DNA from: Actinacidiphila sp. DG2A-62 | Lineage (GTDB): Bacteria; Actinomycetota; Actinomycetes; Streptomycetales; Streptomycetaceae | DNA: 64,000 bases | Reading direction: 5' to 3' | Assembly: GCF_035825295.1 (NCBI RefSeq) | Contig: NZ_JAYMGI010000002.1 | Span: forward strand, 3,036,001 to 3,100,000 | Part shown: positions 17,228 through 25,075 of the stretch, one piece after another | Numbering within the stretch: the stretch's first letter is position 1 | Layout: every line of letters begins with the position of its first letter | Notes under the pieces: generated by a model | What the model was told of the DNA's origin: nothing | What the model saw: only the letters and a program-made list of their open reading frames with translations | Database searches by the model: none | Position numbers and translations under genes: made by a program

Positions 17228-18109
17228 TCAGGCGGCGTCGCCGCGGCGGGCGAGGCGCGGGGTGAGGCGGAAGCCGACGCCGCCGGCGATCAGGGTCGCG
17301 GCGCCGATGATCATGAAGGTGGTGCCGCTGGAGCCGGTCTCCGCGAGTTGGCTCGTGGTCTGGCCCTGCGCGACCTGCGCGGTGTTGTCGGTGCCGGGGT
17401 TGTTGTTCCCGCAGTCGACGCTGTCACCGGTCAGGGTGCAGGTGTTGTCGTTCCCGCCCGAGGTCGAGGTGCCCCCGGAGGTCGAGGTGCCCCCGGACGT
17501 CGAGGTGCCGCCGGAGGTCGAAGTGCCGCCCGAAGACGACGACCCCCCGGTCGTGGAGCTGCCGCCAGACGTCGAGGTGCCGCCTGTCGTCGAAGAACCA
17601 CCGGTGGTCGGCGTGCCGCCGTTGTCACCGCCCGTCGTCGGGGTTCCACCGCTGTCACCACCGGTGGTCGGCGTGCCGCCGTTGTCACCACCGGTCGTCG
17701 GGGTTCCACCGCTGTCACCACCGGTGGTCGGCGTGCCGCCGTTGTCACCACCGGTCGTCGGGGTTCCACCGCTGTCACCACCGGTGGTCGGCGTGCCGCC
17801 GTTGTCACCACCGGTCGTCGGGGTTCCACCGCTGTCACCACCCGTCGTGGGCGTACCGCCGCTGTCACCACCGGTCGTCGGCGTACCGCCGTCCTCGCCA
17901 CCGGTCGGGATCGTGCCACCGCTGTCGTCACCGCTGGTGCCGTCCTCGCTCTGACCGAGCTGGACGCCGATGTGGAGGCCCGTGGAGGTGTTGCTGCCGT
18001 CGTTGGTGACGGCCTGGGCCGCGCCGACCGCGGTCAGGGACGCGCCTGCCGCGATCACGGTCGCGGCTGCGAGACGCGTGATGCGGACGCGCGTGGTGCG
18101 CTTGCTCAT
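17228..18109 (-). CDS. LAxTG sortase-anchored, Gly/Thr/Ser-repeat surface protein
   Basis: A 293-residue secreted protein. Residues 1-34 are a signal peptide (MSKRTTRVRITRL, hydrophobic core, VGAAQA). The middle, about 57-220, is low-complexity: ten-residue units of the type GGDSGGTPTT or GGDNGGTPTT, then GGTSTS units, likely an extended stalk. A short CTLTGDSVDCG segment has a cysteine pair. The end has the sorting signal LAETG, a hydrophobic helix (FMIIGAATLIAGGVGF) and a basic tail RLTPRLARRG, as in substrates of Streptomyces class E sortases. No sortase gene lies in the window. The function is unknown; surface display or adhesion is a guess. The middle third is coded by 60-bp tandem repeats. 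Confidence 0.88.
   Translation of the reverse strand: MSKRTTRVRITRLAAATVIAAGASLTAVGAAQAVTNDGSNTSTGLHIGVQLGQSEDGTSGDDSGGTIPTGGEDGGTPTTGGDSGGTPTTGGDSGGTPTTGGDNGGTPTTGGDSGGTPTTGGDNGGTPTTGGDSGGTPTTGGDNGGTPTTGGDSGGTPTTGGDNGGTPTTGGSSTTGGTSTSGGSSTTGGSSSSGGTSTSGGTSTSGGTSTSGGTSTSGGNDNTCTLTGDSVDCGNNNPGTDNTAQVAQGQTTSQLAETGSSGTTFMIIGAATLIAGGVGFRLTPRLARRGDAA
17601..17900 (-). repeat. 60-bp tandem repeats in the wall-protein gene
   Basis: Three perfect 60-bp copies lie at 17641-17700, 17701-17760 and 17761-17820, with diverged copies on both sides. Each codes for two ten-residue units that differ only in one residue (Ser or Asn), so the higher-order period is 20 residues. Perfect copies point to recent expansion. 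A short-read assembly may have collapsed or miscounted them. Confidence 0.95.
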
Positions 18110-18466
18110 GTGTGAAGAACCCCCAGTGAGTCAACTGCTTCGGGGCCGCGCAGACATGGGCGGGTGCGGTGCCACTGGAGGGACCGGATGCGCTCGCCCC
18201 CGTGCGCTTACGCCTCAATCATGCGCATGCCGCGCAACACCCTCGCGGCTTTCCCGGGGACCGTCAAGGTCATTAAGCACGCAATGGGTGAATTGCCCAC
18301 GCCTGCCCATCAGTTCTGCACAGCACTGTGACATGAACGATGCCGGGACCCTCCCCGGAAGCACACCTTCCGCCTCGGGCCCGGCACCTCACCGCCGCGC
18401 GCGCCCGCCGGCCACGCTCCGGCCACGCGCCGATCGCGCTCCGGCTATTTTCCGACCGCGCTCCGG
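18110..18466. other. Intergenic region between wall protein and prfB
   Basis: No gene is seen in these 357 bp. The right end has a direct repeat CGCGCTCCGGCTA (near 18435 and 18457) close to the prfB stop. The left part should hold the promoter and ribosome site of the wall-protein gene, which has no clear consensus boxes. Confidence 0.4.
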
Positions 18467-19582
18467 CTACTCCCCGCTCTTCTCACGGGACTTGCGCCAG
18501 CGGATCCCCGCCTCGATGAAGCCGTCGATGTCGCCGTCGAGCACCGCCTGCGGGTTGCCCACCTCGAAGTCGGTGCGCAGATCCTTGACCATCTGGTACG
18601 GGTGCAGGACGTACGAACGCATCTGGTTGCCCCAGGAGTTGCCGCCGTCGCCCTTGAGCGAGTCCATCAGCGCCTGCTCCTCCTGGCGGCGCCGCTCCAG
18701 CAGCTTGGCCTGGAGGACGTTCATCGCGCTCGCCTTGTTCTGGATCTGCGAGCGCTCGTTCTGGCAGGAGACCACGATGCCGGTGGGGATGTGGGTGATG
18801 CGCACCGCGGAGTCCGTGGTGTTGACGCCCTGACCGCCGGGACCGGACGCCCGGTAGACGTCGACGCGGAGGTCCGACTCGTCGATCTCGACGTGGTCGG
18901 ACTGCTCGACCACCGGCAGCACCTCGACGCCGGCGAAGGACGTCTGGCGGCGGCCCTGGTTGTCGAACGGCGAGATGCGCACCAACCGGTGCGTGCCCTG
19001 CTCCACCGACAGGGTGCCGTAGGCGTACGGCGCCTTGACCGTGAAGGTGGTCGACTTGATGCCGGCCTCCTCCGCGTACGAGGTCTCGTAGACCTCGGTC
19101 GGGTAGCCGTGGCGCTCGGACCAGCGCAGGTACATCCGCTGGAGCTGCTCGGCGAAGTCCGCGGCGTCCACGCCGCCGGCCTCGGCGCGGATGTTGACCA
19201 GCGCCTCGCGGGCGTCGTACTCGCCGGACAGCAGGGTGCGGACCTCCATCTCGTCCAGCGCCTTGCGGACCGACTCCAGCTCGCCCTCGGCCTCGGCGCG
19301 GGTGTCCGCGTCGTCCTCGGCCTCGGCCAGTTCGAAGAGCACGGCCAGGTCGTCGATCCGGCCGCGCAGGGCCTCGACCTTGCGCAGCTCGGCCTGGAGG
19401 TGCGACAGCCGGCTGGTGATCTTCTGCGCGTTCTCGGGGTCGTCCCACAGGGAGGGGGCCGCGGCCTGCTCCTCCAGCGCGGCGATATCGGCCCGCATCC
19501 GGTCCAGGTCGAGGACGGCCTCGATCGACCCCATGGTCGAGGAGAGGGACTTCAGTTCTTCGGATACATCGACGATCGCCAC
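18467..19582 (-). CDS. prfB: Peptide chain release factor 2
   Basis: RF2 ends translation at UGA and UAA. From GTG 19582 the product is 371 residues. The GGQ motif, which triggers peptide release, is in [17 protein letters not shown], and the stop-codon reading region precedes it. The E. coli type programmed frameshift is absent: the frame is open from the start without an internal UGA. It lies downstream of kinase gene 19660-22156 by 77 nt on the same strand. In S. coelicolor prfB is close to ftsE, as I recall; here the RHS island separates them. Confidence 0.96.
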   Translation of the reverse strand: MAIVDVSEELKSLSSTMGSIEAVLDLDRMRADIAALEEQAAAPSLWDDPENAQKITSRLSHLQAELRKVEALRGRIDDLAVLFELAEAEDDADTRAEAEGELESVRKALDEMEVRTLLSGEYDAREALVNIRAEAGGVDAADFAEQLQRMYLRWSERHGYPTEVYETSYAEEAGIKSTTFTVKAPYAYGTLSVEQGTHRLVRISPFDNQGRRQTSFAGVEVLPVVEQSDHVEIDESDLRVDVYRASGPGGQGVNTTDSAVRITHIPTGIVVSCQNERSQIQNKASAMNVLQAKLLERRRQEEQALMDSLKGDGGNSWGNQMRSYVLHPYQMVKDLRTDFEVGNPQAVLDGDIDGFIEAGIRWRKSREKSGE

Positions 19583-19659
19583 GTGGCCCAGCCTACCGGC
19601 TGGTCGTGCGAACGACGCCGCCCCGCTCGCCGCCGCGGTCCAGCCCCCCGCTCCCCCGG

Positions 19660-22156
19660 CTACGCCGGCGCCGTCGCCCTCGTGAGCGTCCCGTGCGCGG
19701 TCGGCGCGTACAGCTCCAGCGTCCCGGCGGCGCCCGCCGCGCCGACGGGGCCGCCGCCGAGCCCGGCCGGCAGCGGCGTCGCGGGTCCCTGGAGCGCCGA
19801 CGCCCGGCCGGCGGCGAACACGTACAGCCGGCCGCCCGCGACCAGCGCCTCCGGACGGCCGGCCCCCGCCGCGTCCAGGCCGTCGACCACGGACGACGGC
19901 CGCCACGCGCCGCCGGAGAACGGCAGCCGCAGCACCGCGCCGTCCGCCTTGCGGACCACGAACGCCTCCAGCGTGCCGCGCCCGCGCGAGACCAGGGCCG
20001 GCGCGGAGGTGATCCGCCCGGCGGTCGGCACGAGCGCCCAGGCGTTCCAGCGGCCGTCCACCAGCGACGCCGTCACCAGGTCGCCGCCGACCCGGTCCAC
20101 CAGGTCGATCCGGCCGGGTTCGGAGGAGGCCGCGGCCGGGGCCGCGTCGAAGTGCGTCCGCTCGTCCACCTGCGACCAGGCGTTCCAGGAGCCCGCGCCG
20201 GCCGCGCCGGACGCCGGGCCGGTGTACGTGCGCCGGTACAGCAGCCCGTCCGTGCCGGCCGCGAACAGGTCGATCCGCCCGGCCCGCGCCGAGACGACCG
20301 CGGGGTCGCCCTGGGTGCTTATCCCGGTGAGCTTGTGCCAGGGGCCGTAGCCGGAGCCGTCCCGGGTCACGTACCAGACGTTCTTGTCCTCGCCGCGCGC
20401 GAAGACGTACGTCGTGTGGCCGAGGACGACCGCGCGCGGGCCGCCGGTCAGGGGCACGCCCGCCGCCGGCACGTCCTGCGCGGCGCTCCACCGGGGCAGG
20501 GCGACGGGAGCGCCGGTGCGGCCCTGGGGCGAGGCGGCGCCCGCGGTGGGCGCGGTCGGGGTGCCGCCGCGACCGGCGGTCGGCGCGACGGACGAGCGGG
20601 CGGCGCCGTCCGCCGAGGTGTCGGGCGCGGCGGACCGGTCGTCGGTGGAGGCGCCCGGGTCCTTGCCGCTGCCGCCGTGGTCGGAGCCGGAGGAGCCCGC
20701 GGAGGCGATGCCCCAGCCGCCGAGCCCGGCGACGGCCAGCGCCGCGGCGGCAGCGGCGGCGAACTTGATCCGGCGGCTGCGCACCGCGTCGGAGACCGCG
20801 CGGTGGCGGGGGCTGGCGGGGCGGTCGGGCGCGGAGGCCCGCAGGGCGCCGGCGCCCGGCCCGCGGCCGTGCCTTTGCCGGTCCCGCCGTGTCCGGCGCC
20901 GTTCTTCCCGGTCTTCCCGGCGCCCCGGCCGCCCGCGCCCTTGCCCGCGGCCCGTCCGGCGCGCGAGGCGGCGCCGTACCCGGCCAGCTCGTCCGCGGTC
21001 GGCAGTCTGATGCTGGTGTGGGTGTCCCGGCTGGAGTCGGGCGCCGCGCCGCGCACCAGCGGTACGGCACCGCGCCGCCGGTCGGCGAAGCCGGTCACGG
21101 GCGCGGCGGGAGCGCCCGCGCCGCCGGTCGTCGGGCCGCCGACGCCGCCGCTCGCGACTCCGGGACCGCCGGCCGCCCCGGGGGCACCGGAGACGCCGGA
21201 GACGCCGGAAGCGCCGGGAACCCCTGCCGCGGCGGCGGCGCCCGCGGCCCCCGGCTCCGCGTCCTCGTCCGCGTAACCGTTCTCCGCCGCCGCGCCGTCC
21301 GCGCCCGGCGGCGCCACGTCCAGGGCCGGCAGCCCGGCCAGGTGCGGCAGCAACTCCCGCAGCCGGCCCCGAGTTCGCCCGCGGTCAGCCGGGAGGCGGG
21401 CGCCTTGGCCAGGCACTGCGCGAGGATCTGCCACAGCTCGTCCGGCAGGTCCGGCAGCGGCTGCACCGACTCGGTGACGTGCCGCCGCAGCACCGCGCCG
21501 GGGTGCCCGCCGCCGAACGGCGTGAAGCCCGCGAGCAGTTCGTACAGCACGGTGGCCAGCGCGTAGATGTCGACCGAGGCGCGCGGCGGCAGGCCCTCGA
21601 TGATCTCGGGCGCGAGGTAGTCGGGGGTGCCGATGATCCGGGTCGCGCGGGTGCGGCGCGGGGAGTCCACCAGGCGGGCGATGCCGAAGTCGGTGAGCAG
21701 CGCGGGCGGCGCGCCGCCGGGTCCGGCCGGGGCGGCCGAGTCCAGCAGGACGTTCTCGGGTTTGACGTCGCGGTGCACCACCCCGCCCGCGTGGGCGGCG
21801 GCCAGGCCGTCGGCCACGTCGGCGGCGATGGCGACGGCGGCCTCGGGGGTCAGCCGGCGCTCGCGCTCCAGCCGGGAGCGCAGGTCGGTGCCGCGCACCA
21901 GGTCCATCACCAGCGCGAGGTCGGCGCCGTCCACCACCAGGTCGCGGATGCCGACGACGCGCGGGTGGTCCAGGGACAGCAGCGCGGTGCGCTCCTGCAC
22001 GAAGCGGCCGACGAGGTCCTGGTCGGAGGCGAGGTCCTCGCGCAGCAGCTTGATGGCGACCGGGCCTTCCGGGCCCTCGCCGAGCCACACCGTGCCGGCG
22101 GAACCCCGCCCGAGCACCTGGTGGGCGGTGTACCGGCTGCCGATCTTCCTGGCCAA
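19660..22156 (-). pseudogene. Membrane Ser/Thr protein kinase with extracellular propeller-like domain, two frameshifts
   Basis: Start TTG 22156 is supported by GGAG 5 nt upstream and by the likeness of its first residues (ARKIGSRYTAHQVLGRG) to other Streptomyces kinases. Kinase signs: Gly loop GRGSAGTVWLG, Lys in VAIKLL, HRDVKPENV, TDFGIAR, GTPDYLAPE. At about 21366-21373 one base is missing; the frame should go on as RLRELLPHLAGLPALD. A second missing base near 20840-20900 joins the linker to a membrane helix ([17 protein letters not shown]) and an outer domain of about 300 residues with repeated motifs such as [17 protein letters not shown] and [12 protein letters not shown], resembling a sialidase-like propeller. 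As read, the kinase would lose its membrane anchor and outer domain. A sequencing error is as likely as a true mutation, since the rest is well preserved. Confidence 0.75.
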
Positions 22157-22290
22157 GGCTGCTCCGACTCCTCCGAAGGTCCGTCGCGTTGGCGACAAAG
22201 CTACGCGGAACCAAGGCCGTTCGGGGTACGCGTGGACGGTGAGGAGTCGTTCTGCCGGAGAAATCACCCTCCGGAAGTCGACAAATCCCC

Positions 22291-22331
22291 ACGCCAGGTG
22301 TTACGTCCGCCCTCACGCCAGGTGTGACGTC
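22291..22331. repeat. Twin direct repeat upstream of kinase gene
   Basis: ACGCCAGGTGTTACGTC (22291-22307) and ACGCCAGGTGTGACGTC (22315-22331) differ in one base and have a 24-bp period. They lie 135-175 nt upstream of the kinase start at 22156 within the 273-bp gap after pkaA. A weaker likeness, ACGCCGGGTGTG, occurs at 24836. This could be an operator; no known regulator motif is recognised. Confidence 0.6.
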
Positions 22332-22429
22332 AGCTCCGCGCGGACTCCCCCGCCGAGCGGCGGGGCGCGGTGGCGGGGCCCGGTGGCGCGACACGTGCGG
22401 CGGGACCCGAGCGGCGGGACCCGGCCCGG

Positions 22430-24247
22430 TCAGTTGCCCGAGCCGCCCGACCCGCCGCCGGAGTCACCGGTGATCGCGGAGACCTTGTCCCAGGCGGTGT
22501 GGACCCAACTCGACGTCGCGTCCCACAGGTTGCGCGTGCTGTTCACCCAGTCGGGCAGCGGCGTGGTGTACCAGACCACCACGAAGATCACGATCAGCAC
22601 GAGGATCACCGTCAGGCAGCCCTTGAGGCAGCCGAGGCCGGGGATCTTCATCGGGTTGGCGCCGCGGCGGCGTTCGCGCGGCGCGCGCGGTTCGGGGGCG
22701 GGGCGCTCGGGAGCGGCCGGGCGCCGCGGCTCGTACCGCTGCGGCTGGGGCTCGTAGCGCTGCGGCTGGTACTGCTGCGGCGCGTGGCCGCCCTGCTGCC
22801 CCTGGCCGTAGCCGCCGCCCTGCTGCTGGTACGGCTGCCCGGACCGGCCGCCGTACGCCTGTTGCCCCTGGCCGTAGTGCTGTCCTTGGCCGTACTGCTG
22901 CCCGCCGTACTGCTGCTGCGGCGGCGCGGGGGCCTGCTGCGGCTGGCGGCGCGGGCGGCGGCGCAACGGGTCCTGCTCGGGGGCGAGGTACTGGACCTCG
23001 GTCTGCTCGTTGCGGTGCCGGGCGGCGCTGAGCTGCGACTCCCAGGGGTGCGGGCCCTGCGCCTGCGCGGGCTCCCCGGGCTGTCCCTGCTGCCCCGAGT
23101 CGGGCACCGGCGGCAGCACGCGCGTGCCGTCGCCGCCGCGCGGGCCCTGTCCGGCCGCCCCCGCCGCCCCGGCCGCGTCCGCGGGCAGCATGCGCGTCGC
23201 GGCGTCCGGGTCGTACGCGGGCGCGGCCGAGCCGCCGGGCAGCACCTGCGTCGGGTCCGCGCCGGGCGCGGCGGAGCCGGCGGGCAGCACCTGCGTGGGG
23301 TCCGCGTCCGAACCGCCCTGGCCGGCGCCGGTGCCGGGCACGGGCGTGGGCTCGGCGTCCGGGCCGAGCAGCGCGGCGACCCCGAGCGCGGCCTCGGCCT
23401 GCGCGGGAGTGGCCCGCGCGCCGACGCCGGCCGCGACCACCCGCAGCGCCCTGGCCAGATTCTCCGCGCTCGGCCGCTGGTCGGGGTCCTTGCGCAGGCA
23501 GCGCTCGATGACCGTCCACAGCGGCTCGGGCACGCCGGAGGCGCGCGCCGGCTGCTCGTGGAGATGCGCCTGGAGCACCTCGATCGCGTTCTCGCCGCGG
23601 AACGGGGGGCGGCCGGTGACCAGCTCGTACAGCAGCACGCCCGCGCCGTAGACGTCCACCGCGGAGGTCTGCGGGCGGCCCTGCGCGGACTCCGGCGCGA
23701 CATAGGCGGGGGTGCCGACGAACTCGTGGGTGCGGGTCACGCCGGGCGAGTCGGCGAGCCGCGCGATGCCGAAGTCGGTGAGCATCGGGTGCATCCGCTC
23801 GGCGCCGTCCTCGCCCGCGACGGTCGCGAGCAGCACGTTCGCCGGCTTCAGGTCGCGGTGCACGATGCCGTCGGCGTGGCTGGCGGCCAGCGCGTCGGCG
23901 ACGGCGGCGGTCAGCAGCGCGGCGCCGATCGGGCTGAACGGGCCGTTCTCACGCAGGTAGCGGTGCAGGTCGGGGCCGTCGACCAGGTCCATCACCAGGG
24001 CGAGCAGATCGCCCTCGACGACCAGGTCGCGGACCCGGACGATGTGCGGGTGGCGCAGCCTGACCAGCGCGGAGCGCTCGCGCAGGAAGCGCATCACCAC
24101 GTCCGGGTCGCCGGCCAGCTCCTCCTTGAGCACCTTGACGGCGACGGCGCTGCCCTCGTCGTCGCGCACCCGCCCGCGCCAGACGGTGCCCGTGGCGCCG
24201 CGCCCGAGCGGCTCCTCGATGAGGTACTTGCTGCCTACCGGCCGCAC
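22430..24247 (-). CDS. pkaA: Membrane Ser/Thr protein kinase, PkaA-like
   Basis: A 605-residue eukaryotic-type kinase with one C-terminal membrane helix. The GTG at 24247 has GGGAG 8 nt upstream. Kinase domain about 8-265: GRGATGTVWRG, VAVKVLK, HRDLKPANV, TDFGIAR, GTPAYVAPE. Then a long Ala/Pro/Gln-rich cytoplasmic linker with YGQGQ and QPQRYEP repeats, a helix at about 548-565 (CLTVILVLIVIFVVVWYT), and a short outside tail ending in Gly/Ser. There are no PASTA domains. Order beside prfB and the FHA ATPase matches pkaA (SCO2974) of S. coelicolor, which is the basis of the symbol. Target proteins are not known from the sequence. Confidence 0.85.
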   Translation of the reverse strand: MRPVGSKYLIEEPLGRGATGTVWRGRVRDDEGSAVAVKVLKEELAGDPDVVMRFLRERSALVRLRHPHIVRVRDLVVEGDLLALVMDLVDGPDLHRYLRENGPFSPIGAALLTAAVADALAASHADGIVHRDLKPANVLLATVAGEDGAERMHPMLTDFGIARLADSPGVTRTHEFVGTPAYVAPESAQGRPQTSAVDVYGAGVLLYELVTGRPPFRGENAIEVLQAHLHEQPARASGVPEPLWTVIERCLRKDPDQRPSAENLARALRVVAAGVGARATPAQAEAALGVAALLGPDAEPTPVPGTGAGQGGSDADPTQVLPAGSAAPGADPTQVLPGGSAAPAYDPDAATRMLPADAAGAAGAAGQGPRGGDGTRVLPPVPDSGQQGQPGEPAQAQGPHPWESQLSAARHRNEQTEVQYLAPEQDPLRRRPRRQPQQAPAPPQQQYGGQQYGQGQHYGQGQQAYGGRSGQPYQQQGGGYGQGQQGGHAPQQYQPQRYEPQPQRYEPRRPAAPERPAPEPRAPRERRRGANPMKIPGLGCLKGCLTVILVLIVIFVVVWYTTPLPDWVNSTRNLWDATSSWVHTAWDKVSAITGDSGGGSGGSGN

Positions 24248-25075
24248 GTCGTGTGCTCCCTCGCTTGTCGTGCCCGTCGTGACTGTCGTCGACCGCTCGC
24301 GTCCGCTCGCGCCCGTTTGTGGCTGCTCGCGTCCTGCTCGCGTCTGCTTGTGTCCGCTCGCGTCCGCGTGGGTGCGGCCGCGGTCCGCCCGCCGCGGTGC
24401 CGCCCTCCGGCGCCGGTCCGGTCCGCGCCGGGGCCCGGCGGGCTCCGGCGGTGTGCGGACCAGCGTAGTGCCGCGCGCGGGACCACCGCCGGATTCCCAG
24501 GTAGGACGCCGGTCGGGCGCGGATGGTTGCCCGGAACGGCTCCGCGTACGGCCGTCCGGGCGAGACCCCGGGCGAGACCCCGGGCGGGGACTGGGCGGGT
24601 ACGTGCCCTTGGCCGGGCGGGTACGTGCCCAGGGCCGGGCGGGTCCCCGGTGAGGCCGCCGCGAGCAGCCCCGGAGGCCGGCTCGGCGCGGTCCGCGTCA
24701 CCCCGCCGGGTGATCGTCGGCCCGCGGTCGCGTGATCGTCGGCCGATCGGTCAAGATCACCGGAGGCGGTACCGGCGTCCGGCTGTCCCCGGCGGGTGGG
24801 AGGATGGACCGCGCGGGCGTGCGCGCGGCGGTGTGACGCCGGGTGTGCGCGCCCTGCCGCGCCCGCCGCCCGTGCGGTACGTGGTGGTGTGGGCGGTGGG
24901 CGGTGCGGGCGCCGTACGGGGCGGCGCGGGCACCTGACGCCGCGTGACGTGTGCGGCCGCCCCGGTCCGGTGCCGGGCGGGCGCGGTGCGGGGCGCCGTG
25001 GGGAGGGACTCCCGCGGGCGGGTCCGCGCCAGGGTGATCACAGGGGTGATCAGGGGAGAAGGGACCGCGGACGAG
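24248..25075. promoter_or_regulatory. Repeat-rich divergent intergenic region, no gene seen
   Basis: These 828 bp between the divergent pkaA and FHA-ATPase genes hold no credible gene. From the left: GCTCGCGTCC-type imperfect repeats (about 24296-24370) just upstream of pkaA; GGGCGAGACCCC repeats and GGCCGGGCGGGTACGTGCCC repeats (about 24555-24645) with G-runs that could form quadruplexes; a set of GTGATC elements (24710-24761 and 25032-25052). Both promoters must lie here. Confidence 0.6.
24710..24761. promoter_or_regulatory. Repeated GTGATC elements, possible operator
   Basis: GTGATCGTCGGCC occurs at 24710-24722 and again at 24732-24744, a spacing of 22 bp or about two helix turns, and the inverted form GATCACC follows at 24755-24761. 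Two more GGGTGATCA copies, 12 bp apart, lie at 25032 and 25044, just before the FHA-ATPase start. The layout suggests a regulator that binds on one face of the DNA; this is inference. Confidence 0.35.

Noticed and set aside
17601..17900. Regular repeats that could be a CRISPR array
   Set aside because: The units are contiguous, code in frame for Gly/Thr repeats, and have no variable spacers.
18467..19582. Possible programmed frameshift in prfB
   Set aside because: The frame is open from GTG 19582 without an internal UGA, so the E. coli mechanism is not used.
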